Shown here: one piece after another, positions 1 to 5,068 of the stretch
How the letters are laid out: each line of letters starts with the position of its first letter
How positions within the stretch are numbered: position 1 is the first letter of the stretch
Source: Spirochaetes bacterium RIFOXYC1_FULL_54_7
GTDB taxonomy: Bacteria; Spirochaetota; Spirochaetia; Treponematales; UBA12059
Reading direction: 5' to 3'
Assembly: GCA_001830645.1 (NCBI GenBank)
Contig: MIBM01000325.1
Span: 707-5,874, forward strand
DNA length: 5,168 nt
The notes under the pieces: model-generated
Database searches by the model: none
The model's input: the letters and a program-made list of their open reading frames with translations, nothing else
What the model was told of the DNA's origin: nothing
Made by a program: the position numbers and the translations under genes

Positions 1-549
1 CTTGAGGAAGATCTGGGTGCCGACTCCCAGAATCACGAAGGCGACAGTGGTGCGGTACAGACCTCCGAAGGTCCTGCCGCCGAACCACAGGAAGGCCTCG
101 TTCTGTATGTACACATTCTGCACAAAGCCCATCGAATCCTTGACGGCTATGACCAGAGCCACACCGGTCAGGATTCCTCTGGTAGCAAGGGTTACTATGA
201 ACTCGGGAAGCTTGAACTTGGTGATGAATACACCGTTGACCAGGCCGGTCAGGGCTCCAACGCCAAGGCTCAGGAACACAAAGACAGGGACAGGCATGTT
301 TGTCCTGGTTAGGAAATTGATGCAGACCATCGAGGTGACCGCGATGACCGCTCCGATTGACATGTCGATGCCTGCGGTGATCATCACCAGGGTAAAGCCA
401 ACCGCCACAATGCCGGTCTGGGAAGCCTCCTGGAGCATCTTCATGATATTGCCGGTACTCAGGAATATCGGATTGAGCACAGTCAGGATCACGATAATGA
501 CCAGCATCAATCCGATCAGTATCAACCTGCGAATTGCGTGATGGGACAC
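1..549 (-). CDS. RbsC-type sugar ABC transporter permease, N-terminal part (cut by window edge)
   Basis: This is an inner-membrane permease of the ribose/xylose/AI-2 type ABC importers (BPD_transp_2 family), which forms the channel for sugar delivered by the periplasmic binding protein. Reading leftward from a GTG start at 549-547, the frame stays open for 183 codons to the window edge; family members usually have about 310-340 residues, so roughly the C-terminal 40% is missing. The GTG is chosen because GGAGG (556-560) lies six bases before it, and the upstream ATG is out of frame. Visible family motifs are ITAGIDMSIGA (residues 57-67) and NGVFITKFKLPEFIVTLAT (105-123). Hydrophobic segments lie near residues 8-28, 45-60, 63-80, 87-108, 116-136 and 166-182. 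It follows the binding-protein gene by 70 bp on the same strand, so they form one operon. No ATPase gene is visible; it may lie beyond the left edge. The substrate is unknown. Confidence 0.93.
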   Translation of the reverse strand, partial: MSHHAIRRLILIGLMLVIIVILTVLNPIFLSTGNIMKMLQEASQTGIVAVGFTLVMITAGIDMSIGAVIAVTSMVCINFLTRTNMPVPVFVFLSLGVGALTGLVNGVFITKFKLPEFIVTLATRGILTGVALVIAVKDSMGFVQNVYIQNEAFLWFGGRTFGGLYRTTVAFVILGVGTQIFLK

Positions 550-574
550 AGGCAACCTCCATTTTACGGATGGG

Positions 575-600
575 AAAAACGGCGGAGCATGTGCTCCGCC
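575..600 (-). terminator. Hairpin with short T tract between binding protein and permease (likely attenuator)
   Basis: On the minus strand an 8-bp perfect stem GGCGGAGC/GCTCCGCC with loop ACAT (581-600) is followed by G and five T (575-579). It sits 19 bp after the binding-protein stop codon and before the permease ribosome site. In ABC import operons such hairpins commonly act as partial terminators or 3' stabilisers that let the binding protein be made in excess over the membrane parts. The T run is short, so leaky termination is inferred. Confidence 0.7.
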
Positions 601-619
601 GTCAGTCAGTCGGGTGCTG

Positions 620-1597
620 TTACCAGCGGTCGGCGGCGGCTATCTGCCCGACAGTATCCTTCATAGCGGCAAAGGGTGGAATCTGGATGACATTGGTCTG
701 GGCTTCCTTGGCGGGGCCGAGGTTCTTGGTCAGGCGCTCCATGATCATTTCTGCAATGAGGGTTCCCTGGGCAAAGGAGTTGTTGTAGGCAGTGCCGGCA
801 AGCTTGCCCTGCTCGATCAGTTCGATGGTGCTCTTCTGGCCATTGGCGCCCCAGATCTTGATCTTGTCCAGGCGACCGGCGGCTTCGGCGGCTATCATGG
901 CACCTTCTGCCATGTTGTCGTTAACTGCAAAGATACCGTCAAGCTGGCTGTTGGCCTGGAGGAAGCTGTTGGCGATTGTGATGGCGATTTCCTTCTTCCA
1001 GCCTTCTGCGCTTTGAGCTCCCACAACCTTGATGTTGGGATACAGCTCGGCTATGGCCTGGCGGAAACCCTTCTCCCGGTTCACGCCCAGGAGGGCCCCA
1101 GGGGGTGACTGGATGATGGCCACATTGCCCTTGCCGCCGATCTGCTTGCCCATTTCCTTGCCGACCAGGTAGCCGGCGGAGATGTCTGCCATCTGGACGC
1201 TGGCGGTATGTTTCTGGATGGTGGCCAGGTTGATGGTGTAGACGGGAATGCCGGCATCCTCGGCTGCCTTTACGGAGGCTGAGAGGGCCGCCGCGTCCTG
1301 AGCCTGGAGCACGATGGCGTCGTACTTCTGGTTGATCACGTCATCCATGTACGTGACCTGAAGCTCGGCTTTGAGCTGGGGATCGAAGGACTGGACCGTT
1401 ACGGTGGGGTATTTGCGGAATTCACGCATCATACCTTCCAGCCACGCATTGGTGTTGGGCTGGCCTACGCTGGTCGGGATGTAGGCGATCTTGTAAGCCT
1501 TGGGGCCGGCTGGGGCCGCTTCGGTACCGCCCGCGGCAAAAGCTGCCGCCGCTACGGCAAGAATTAGAATTGCCGCAATGATCCTGGTTTTGTTCAT
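620..1597 (-). CDS. Periplasmic sugar-binding protein of an ABC importer (RbsB-like, Peripla_BP_4)
   Basis: This protein of 325 residues captures a sugar outside the inner membrane and hands it to the permease. The ATG at 1597 is preceded by a strong AGGAGG (1603-1608) at five bases. Residues 1-21 form a signal peptide: a MNKTR basic end, an Ala/Leu/Ile-rich core, then AFA before AAGGTE, which fits signal peptidase I. There is no lipobox cysteine. Lobe 1 begins at YKIAYIPTSVGQPNTNAW (35-52), with DVINQKYDAIVLQAQDAAAL (86-105) and AGIPVYTINLAT (115-126), the pattern seen in ribose-type binding proteins. Lobe 2 contains GYLVGKEMGKQIGGKGNVAI (142-161), the hinge-side NREKGF segment (173-178) and GIFAVNDNMAEGA (221-233). 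It is the first gene of the transporter operon, 241 bp downstream of the repressor stop. Pentoses, hexoses, sugar alcohols or AI-2 are all possible ligands. Confidence 0.93.
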   Translation of the reverse strand: MNKTRIIAAILILAVAAAAFAAGGTEAAPAGPKAYKIAYIPTSVGQPNTNAWLEGMMREFRKYPTVTVQSFDPQLKAELQVTYMDDVINQKYDAIVLQAQDAAALSASVKAAEDAGIPVYTINLATIQKHTASVQMADISAGYLVGKEMGKQIGGKGNVAIIQSPPGALLGVNREKGFRQAIAELYPNIKVVGAQSAEGWKKEIAITIANSFLQANSQLDGIFAVNDNMAEGAMIAAEAAGRLDKIKIWGANGQKSTIELIEQGKLAGTAYNNSFAQGTLIAEMIMERLTKNLGPAKEAQTNVIQIPPFAAMKDTVGQIAAADRW

Positions 1598-1646
1598 ATA
1601 CGCCTCCTGAGTCGGTGCATGGCCTGCAATACTGCTGCCATCATGT

Positions 1647-1669
1647 GATCGTTACGCTGCGAAACGATC
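1647..1669. promoter_or_regulatory. Candidate operator O1 downstream of the binding-protein promoter
   Basis: This is a 23-bp near-perfect palindrome with 11-bp arms GATCGTTACGC and GCGAAACGATC around one central base, with one mismatched pair. It lies about 6-28 bases after the predicted transcription start (about 1675), a classic blocking position. The core has the form ATCGTTW-N7-AAACGAT, shared with the palindrome at 1752-1772. Binding by the adjacent DeoR-family protein is inferred from proximity. A LacI-type regulator elsewhere in the genome is the alternative. Confidence 0.72.
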
Positions 1670-1681
1670 CACAACAAGCTC

Positions 1682-1710
1682 AGGATAGGGTCAGAATTCA
1701 CATTTGGCAA
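1682..1710 (-). promoter_or_regulatory. Sigma70-type promoter of the transporter operon
   Basis: On the minus strand TTGCCA (1705-1710) and TATCCT (1682-1687) are separated by exactly 17 bp, a good match to TTGACA-17-TATAAT. Transcription would start near 1675, giving a leader of about 78 bases before the ATG at 1597. A-rich and T-rich sequence upstream (about 1711-1745) could act as an UP element. The position between the two candidate operators supports regulation of this promoter. Confidence 0.7.
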
Positions 1711-1751
1711 GCAATATTTTTCATTTTTATCAAATTTTTTAGCGTATTTCA

Positions 1752-1772
1752 ATCGTTTTTCATATAAACGAT
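1752..1772. promoter_or_regulatory. Candidate upstream operator O2 of the transporter operon
   Basis: This 21-bp palindrome ATCGTTT-N7-AAACGAT has perfect 7-bp arms. Its design matches O1 (same arm sequence, same seven-base spacer), and the centres (1762 and 1658) are 104 bp apart, close to ten helical turns. It lies upstream of the -35 box, so it would act through looping, activation, or on transcription arriving from the repressor gene. Assignment to the DeoR protein is inferred. Confidence 0.62.
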
Positions 1773-1785
1773 CATATATATGATC
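1770..1785. repeat. 16-bp AT-rich perfect palindrome overlapping O2
   Basis: GATCATATATATGATC reads identically on both strands and overlaps the right arm of O2 by three bases. It may be part of an extended regulator site or a weak hairpin after the repressor gene. Its central TATATAT is also easily melted. No specific function can be assigned. Confidence 0.4.
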
Positions 1786-1798
1786 ATTTCAAGATTTC

Positions 1799-1821
1799 TA
1801 CTCCCCGGATTACCCGGAGTA
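1799..1821 (-). terminator. Weak hairpin after the repressor gene
   Basis: On the minus strand TACTCC and GGAGTA enclose an interrupted GG/CC stem, 17 bp past the repressor stop codon. No T tract follows, so it is at best a weak or factor-dependent terminator or a 3' end stabiliser. Read-through from the repressor gene into the transporter operon is therefore possible. Confidence 0.3.
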
Positions 1822-1838
1822 CAACTGCCGGATGGGAT

Positions 1839-2618
1839 TCAGGCCAGGATTACTTCGATGCCGAAGGCTGCCATGCTTTCCAGGAATTCCTCGGGACAAG
1901 CTGAGTCGGTGACAATGACATCGACCCTGGACAGTGGAGACGATACGAAATTTGCCACCTTGCCGATCTTGCTTGAATCGGCCAGGACAATGACCTTGCC
2001 GTGGGTGTGTTCGATCATGGCCTGGTTTACACTGCACTCCTGGTAGACACTGGTAGTCAGGCCTTTCTCGATGCTGATACCATTGGTGCCCAGGATGGTA
2101 TGGTCGGCGTAGATATTGCTGATTGCATTGAGGGCAAACTCGCCGACCAGGGATTGTGACTGCTCCCGGTATTCACCGCCGAGGATCATCAGTTCGACCC
2201 CGGAGCCGCGCCCGGCAGCTATGACCGCCGCATTGTTGGTTATCAGCTTGAGCCGGCGGTTTTCCAGGGCCTTATAGAAACAGAGGGTTGTGGAACCGGA
2301 GTTCATGAACAGTATCTCATCGTCATCCACCAACAGGGCGGCTCTGGCGGCTATGCGCAACTTTTCCTCTATATTGAGGACATCCTTCTCGTTCAGGTTC
2401 TTCTCGGGAATACCATCAAGCCCCGCCGTGGCTGAAACCGCACCACCGTGCTTCCGCATCAGGGACCCCTCGTTGTGCAGATGATCAAGATCCCTGCGTA
2501 TGGTGATGGCCGAAACAGCCAAGGCCTGGGCCAACTCTTCCACCGAAGCCGTGCCCAGCCTGTCTACTGTCTCTACAATAAGCCGCCTGCGCTTGAAAAC
2601 TACCGCATTGGATGCCAT
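1839..2618 (-). CDS. DeoR-family transcriptional repressor of sugar metabolism
   Basis: This is a cytoplasmic regulator of 259 residues, the normal length for the DeoR/GlpR family, which binds operators and releases them on binding a sugar phosphate. The N-terminal helix-turn-helix spans about residues 8-58, with SVEELAQALAVSAITIRRDL (25-44) as the core and MRKHGGA (54-60) closing it. The C-terminal effector domain shows NSGSTT (106-111), ITNN (126-129), ILGGEYR (145-151), GTNGIS (177-182) and ADSSKIGK (213-220), all typical of DeoRC sugar-phosphate domains. The ATG at 2618 puts the first helix at the usual distance; the ribosome site is weak (AAGAAG about seven bases before). It is divergent from the kinase, 171 bp away, and upstream of the transporter on the same strand. 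These positions and the shared palindromes suggest it controls both and probably itself. The inducer is not identifiable. Confidence 0.95.
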   Translation of the reverse strand: MASNAVVFKRRRLIVETVDRLGTASVEELAQALAVSAITIRRDLDHLHNEGSLMRKHGGAVSATAGLDGIPEKNLNEKDVLNIEEKLRIAARAALLVDDDEILFMNSGSTTLCFYKALENRRLKLITNNAAVIAAGRGSGVELMILGGEYREQSQSLVGEFALNAISNIYADHTILGTNGISIEKGLTTSVYQECSVNQAMIEHTHGKVIVLADSSKIGKVANFVSSPLSRVDVIVTDSACPEEFLESMAAFGIEVILA

Positions 2619-2662
2619 GGTTGAACTTCTTTCCCTTCAATTATGCTTCTTGTATCCACCCT

Positions 2663-2668
2663 ATCATA
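2663..2668 (-). promoter_or_regulatory. Possible -10 box of the repressor gene
   Basis: TATGAT on the minus strand matches five of six consensus positions and lies 45 bp before the repressor ATG. No good -35 box occurs at 16-18 bp. A second possibility is TTGTTG (2674-2679) and GATACA (2651-2656) with a 17-bp spacer, a weaker match. A weak promoter would suit a repressor gene. Confidence 0.35.
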
Positions 2669-2695
2669 GTAAACAACAAGTATGTCTTTAGTACA

Positions 2696-2725
2696 TTGAT
2701 ATATTTATGTTTTTTTGGCTACGAT
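2696..2725 (+). promoter_or_regulatory. Candidate promoter of the carbohydrate kinase
   Basis: TTGATA (2696-2701) and TACGAT (2720-2725) are separated by 18 bp, five and four of six matches to consensus. A run of seven T lies in the spacer. Transcription would start near 2732, inside the short palindrome O3, which makes repression plausible. The leader to the ATG would be about 58 bases. Confidence 0.5.
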
Positions 2726-2728
2726 GGA

Positions 2729-2742
2729 TGATCGAACGATCA
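2729..2742. promoter_or_regulatory. Candidate operator O3 at the kinase transcription start
   Basis: TGATCGAACGATCA has 6-bp inverted arms around two bases. Its AACGATCA half matches 1767-1774 in O2 exactly, and its reverse complement TGATCGTT matches 1646-1653 in O1. It lacks the N7 spacing of O1 and O2, so it may be a single strong half-site or a compressed site. Its place over the predicted +1 suggests coordinate control of the kinase with the transporter. Confidence 0.5.
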
Positions 2743-2748
2743 AAATCA

Positions 2749-2776
2749 TCGGGACGCCATAGTCGGGACACCATAA
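2749..2776 (+). repeat. Tandem 14-bp direct repeat in the kinase leader
   Basis: TCGGGACGCCATAG (2749-2762) is followed at once by TCGGGACACCATAA (2763-2776), 12 of 14 identical. It lies between the candidate operator and the ribosome site of the kinase. It could be a slippage duplication or a binding site for a second regulator; no function is recognised. Confidence 0.6.
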
Positions 2777-2789
2777 AAGGATTGCATTG

Positions 2790-4307
2790 ATGAAAGACTG
2801 CATCATAGCCGTGGATACCGGGACGACCAGCATGCGCGGAATCCTCTTCTCACCGGAAGGACGGATCCTGCATATAAGCCAGATACAAAACCCGCCATCC
2901 TACCTTCCTGGAGGTCTGGTGGAGCAGGCGACGGACAGCTGGAAGCTTGCCCTGCCTTCGGTGCTTGCTGAAACCGCCGCGGCTGCCAAATCGCAGGATC
3001 TCCGTGTAGCAGCCCTGTCCCTGTCCAGCAACCGCTCAGTGGTGATTCCCGTGGATGAAGCCGGTCTGCCCCTGCACCCGGCCATCATGTGGCAGGATCT
3101 GCGCACCGAAGGCCTGTGCAAGGCCCTTGTGTACCGCGCGCCTGAAGTCTATGCACGATCGGGCCTGCCCATCACCTCCGTATTCTCCGCGGTGAAGATG
3201 CGCTGGCTGCGCGACCACAAGCCGGAAATCTTTGCCCGGACCGCAAAGTTCTTCGGCGTGCAGGACTACCTCATGCATCTGCTGACCGGAGACTTCGTTA
3301 CCGACCGTAGCATGGCCAGCCGCACAAACCTGTACAACCTGGAGAATCGGGAATGGGATCCCACCCTCCTTGAAATCTTCGGTCTGCCGGCATCCAAGTT
3401 ATGCCCGCTCATGGATCCTGGGGAAACTGCCGGCATTCTGACCACCGGAATGGCCGGGGCAACCGGTCTTGAGCCAGGCATACCCGTCATATCAGCCGGA
3501 GGCGACCAGCAGTGCGCTGCCCTTGGCATGGGCCTTCTGAGCAATACAGACGTAGTGGCCAATACCGGCACGGGTTCGTACGTCATCAGCCTGGCTGACA
3601 AGCCACTGCATGATGACAAGATGAGGCTGTTCTGCAATGTGTCGGCCATCCCCGGAAAGTTCGTGGTGGAGGCGACCATACCAGCCAGCGGCGTTGTATA
3701 CCGCTGGTTTGCGGAAAACTTCTACGACAGTAGAAGCACAGGCTCAGAGGCCTTCGGCAGGGTCAATGCCGAGGTTGACGCCGCACCACCCGGTGCGGAG
3801 GGCACCATACTCCTGCCTCACTTCACCGGAGCTGGAGCGCCGCGCTGGGACTCAAAAGCCAGCGGAACCTTCTACGGCATAAGCCTGTCCACCAGCCGGG
3901 GCCACCTGGCCAGGGCCGTACTGGAAGGCATAGCAGCGGAGATGGCAGAAAACCTCAACCTGATGGAAGAGCTGACAGGACCCAAGGCGAGGGTTTTCAT
4001 TGCCGGAGGCCTGACCCGATTCAGCGGATTCAACCACATTCTGGCAGACATGTTCGGCAAGCTGGTTTCCGTAGCCCTGGACGCCGAAGCCACCGCCACC
4101 GGAGCCTGGATAAACGCAGCTGTACACCTGGGCCACTATCCCAGCCATGCCCTGGCCCATGAGGCTGCAAGCCGCCCTTCTGCAAGCTCAAAAGCCATAA
4201 GCCAGGACAACAGCTTCGAACCGGATGCAATACGCCACACTATCTACCTGGACCTTCTGGCACGCAGGTCCAGACTCTATGATGCCCTGGCACCCATGAG
4301 AACCTGA
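2790..4307 (+). CDS. FGGY-family carbohydrate kinase (xylulokinase-like, substrate unknown)
   Basis: This cytoplasmic enzyme phosphorylates a sugar or polyol with ATP, normally trapping what the transporter imports. It has 505 residues, normal for FGGY kinases. ATG 2790 is chosen over the adjacent TTG at 2787 because AAGGA (2778-2782) lies at good distance and the protein then starts MKDCIIAVDTGTTSMRG, the standard first phosphate-binding loop (D9-T13). The FGGY N-domain contains WQDLRT (101-106), a substrate-side motif, and ends near ISAGGDQQCAALGMG (235-249), where D239 is the expected catalytic base. The C-domain has NTGTGS (258-263), which contacts ATP phosphates, LLPHFTGAGAPRWD (341-354), and the adenosine loop AGGLTRFSGF (405-414). 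GGDQQ resembles glycerol kinase, while other features fit xylulokinase, gluconokinase or LsrK types. It is divergent from the repressor and monocistronic as far as can be seen. Confidence 0.94.
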   Translation: MKDCIIAVDTGTTSMRGILFSPEGRILHISQIQNPPSYLPGGLVEQATDSWKLALPSVLAETAAAAKSQDLRVAALSLSSNRSVVIPVDEAGLPLHPAIMWQDLRTEGLCKALVYRAPEVYARSGLPITSVFSAVKMRWLRDHKPEIFARTAKFFGVQDYLMHLLTGDFVTDRSMASRTNLYNLENREWDPTLLEIFGLPASKLCPLMDPGETAGILTTGMAGATGLEPGIPVISAGGDQQCAALGMGLLSNTDVVANTGTGSYVISLADKPLHDDKMRLFCNVSAIPGKFVVEATIPASGVVYRWFAENFYDSRSTGSEAFGRVNAEVDAAPPGAEGTILLPHFTGAGAPRWDSKASGTFYGISLSTSRGHLARAVLEGIAAEMAENLNLMEELTGPKARVFIAGGLTRFSGFNHILADMFGKLVSVALDAEATATGAWINAAVHLGHYPSHALAHEAASRPSASSKAISQDNSFEPDAIRHTIYLDLLARRSRLYDALAPMRT

Positions 4308-4334
4308 CCAGTAGCCAAGGCACCCATGATCGCC

Positions 4335-4363
4335 TTGACGCACCAAGCCCGATTAGCTATCAT
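4335..4363 (+). promoter_or_regulatory. Strong sigma70-type promoter of tRNA-Ala
   Basis: TTGACG (4335-4340) and TATCAT (4358-4363) each match five of six consensus bases and are separated by exactly 17 bp. Transcription would start near 4370, about 30 bases before the mature tRNA end. It starts 27 bp after the kinase stop codon, so the tRNA need not depend on kinase transcription. Confidence 0.78.
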
Positions 4364-4375
4364 ACCGCCACTGAT

Positions 4376-4396
4376 TGGCTGTGCAGCCCACAGCCA
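4376..4396 (+). other. Hairpin in the tRNA-Ala 5' leader
   Basis: TGGCTGTG and CACAGCCA form a perfect 8-bp stem with a five-base loop, ending four bases before the mature tRNA 5' end. No T tract follows. It may help 5' processing by RNase P or slow kinase read-through. A leader hairpin also abuts tRNA-Cys. Confidence 0.5.
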
Positions 4397-4400
4397 CCCC

Positions 4401-4473
4401 GGGGAATTAGCTCAGTTGGTAGAGCGATTGGTTCGCAATCAATAGGTCGGGGGTTCGAATCCCCCATTCTCCA
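4401..4473 (+). tRNA. tRNA-Ala (anticodon CGC)
   Basis: The 73 bases fold into a full cloverleaf. The acceptor is GGGGAAT/ATTCTCC with a G3-U70 wobble pair, the alanine identity element, and A73. The D stem is GCTC/GAGC with loop AGTTGGTA. The anticodon stem is ATTGG/TCAAT with loop TTCGCAA, so the anticodon at 4434-4436 is CGC, reading GCG. The variable loop is AGGTC and the T arm GGGGG-TTCGAAT-CCCCC. The CCA tail is not encoded, so it must be added by nucleotidyltransferase. Confidence 0.96.
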
Positions 4474-4478
4474 AAAAA

Positions 4479-4499
4479 CCGCCTTCAGGGCGGTTTTTT
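4479..4499 (+). terminator. Intrinsic terminator of tRNA-Ala
   Basis: CCGCC (4479-4483) and GGCGG (4489-4493) form a stem over the loop TTCAG, followed by six T. Six A before the stem (4473-4478) extend it and would make it bidirectional. It begins six bases after the mature tRNA 3' end. Confidence 0.92.
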
Positions 4500-4503
4500 A
4501 ATA

Positions 4504-4515
4504 GGAGAATAGGGG
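4504..4515 (+). repeat. Inverted copy of the tRNA-Ala 3' end beyond its terminator
   Basis: GGAGAATAGGGG is the reverse complement of the last 12 paired bases of tRNA-Ala (4461-4472), with one mismatch at 4511. With the terminator stem between them, the region 4461-4515 forms a long interrupted inverted repeat with an AATA bulge (4500-4503). The same layout, with perfect pairing, occurs at tRNA-Cys. Confidence 0.75.
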
Positions 4516-4782
4516 ATGACGAGGCGCGCTATTGCGCGCACTACAATCCATTCCATGCGGCAACCGGCCCGAAGGGACGGATTCGAACCGAGTGAGCACG
4601 GCGCGCAGGCGCCATGAGGCGCGAGACTCGTCGCCAGTATACTGGCGCAGCGCCTCAGGGTCTGGGGCTTACCCCAGTCATAAGAAGCGGCCATGGAGGG
4701 CCGCGTCAGCGAACGAGGCGGCCTGTAGGCCCGAGACACGACGACAGCGCGCTTTCAGCGCGCACGACAATATTCTTCCCTA
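4516..4782. repeat. Non-coding island of short GC-rich hairpins
   Basis: No credible gene is seen here. Seven short perfect hairpins follow one another: GCGCGC arms (4524-4539), GGCGC/GCGCC (4600-4613), CGCCAG/CTGGCG (4632-4647, a full 16-bp palindrome, inside an outer stem TGAGGCGC 4615-4622 and GCGCCTCA 4650-4657), CTGGGG/CCCCAG (4662-4677), GCGGCC/GGCCGC (4687-4704), GGCC/GGCC (4720-4731) and GCGCGC arms (4747-4763). Loops are four to six bases. The linkers recur: GACGA...hairpin...ACTACAAT at 4518-4547 and GACGACA...hairpin...ACGACAAT at 4740-4771, and CGAGACTCGTCG (4622-4633) resembles CGAGACACGACG (4732-4743). Stem sequences vary while pairing is kept, which suggests a selected or mobile structured repeat. 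Confidence 0.7.
4574..4589 (-). repeat. tRNA T-arm-like remnant
   Basis: On the minus strand GGTTCGAATCCGTCCC looks like a tRNA T loop (TTCGAAT) with a short stem and the start of an acceptor strand. The T stem has only three pairs (CGG/CCG, 4578-4590), and no matching D arm, anticodon arm or 5' acceptor lies where they should, so this is not a tRNA gene. It is best read as a third tRNA 3'-end copy within the repeat island. Confidence 0.45.
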
Positions 4783-5020
4783 CACTCCCGATCGGCGCCA
4801 CCTGGAACAGTCCGGTATCCCGGGCGCAGCCTCATACCCGATCGGTGAGTGCCGCGCGGCTTGCAGCCGCGCATAAAACCCCATTCCTCTCACTCCCGAT
4901 CGGCGCCTTGAAGAACAGTCCGGTATCCCGGGCGCAGCCTCATACCCGATCGGTGAGTGCCGCGCGGCTTGCAGCCGCGCATAAAACCCCATTCCTCTCA
5001 CTCCCGATCGGCGCCTTGAA
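4783..5020. repeat. 108-bp tandem repeat, two full copies and a partial third
   Basis: Units begin with CACTCCCGATCGG at 4783, 4891 and 4999, an exact 108-bp period. The two full units differ only at five positions within 4800-4805/4908-4913; the third matches for 22 bases, then runs into the tRNA-Cys terminator. Each full unit has an inverted pair CACTCCCGATCGG / CCGATCGGTGAGTG (4891-4903 with 4946-4959), a CCGG-TATC-CCGG hairpin, and a second hairpin GCGCGGC-TTGCA-GCCGCGC (4854-4872; 4962-4980). The first part, CCGATCGGCGCC followed in units 2 and 3 by TTGAA, equals the 3' end of tRNA-Cys in inverted orientation. As 108 divides by three, several frames stay open across it, but the resulting peptides are repeat artefacts. 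Confidence 0.9.
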
Positions 5021-5068
5021 AGAAAAACCCCGGCGGGGCCGGGGTTTTTCTTTCAAGGCGCCGATCGG
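5004..5068. repeat. Perfect 31-bp inverted repeat spanning the tRNA-Cys 3' end and its terminator
   Basis: Arms 5004-5034 and 5038-5068 are exact reverse complements around GGG. The right arm contains 13 bases of tRNA-Cys (T-stem strand, acceptor strand, discriminator); the left arm is the start of the third 108-bp unit. The centre is the terminator stem CCCCGGC/GCCGGGG. Confidence 0.92.
5023..5044 (-). terminator. Intrinsic terminator of tRNA-Cys (bidirectional)
   Basis: On the minus strand CCCCGGC and GCCGGGG pair around CCC, followed by five T (5023-5027), then CTTTC. Five A on the other side give the mirror T run at 5045-5049 on the plus strand, so it can stop transcription both ways. 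It lies about 12 bases after the mature tRNA 3' end. Confidence 0.9.

Noticed and set aside
2..1108. Plus-strand open frames opposite the permease and binding-protein genes
   Set aside because: They are antisense shadows of well-supported minus-strand genes and show no domain pattern of their own.
2787..2789. TTG as start codon of the kinase
   Set aside because: The ATG immediately after it has better distance to AAGGA and gives the standard family N-terminus.
4316..4337. CAAGGC/GCCTTG inverted repeat after the kinase as its terminator
   Set aside because: The stem is only 6 bp with a ten-base loop, has no T tract, and overlaps the -35 box of tRNA-Ala.
4574..4660. A complete third tRNA gene on the minus strand around the TTCGAAT motif
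   Set aside because: The T stem pairs at only three positions, and no matching 5' acceptor strand, D arm or anticodon arm is present.
4524..4980. CRISPR array
   Set aside because: There are no regularly spaced identical short repeats with unique spacers; the hairpin stems differ and the only regular period is a 108-bp near-identical tandem unit.
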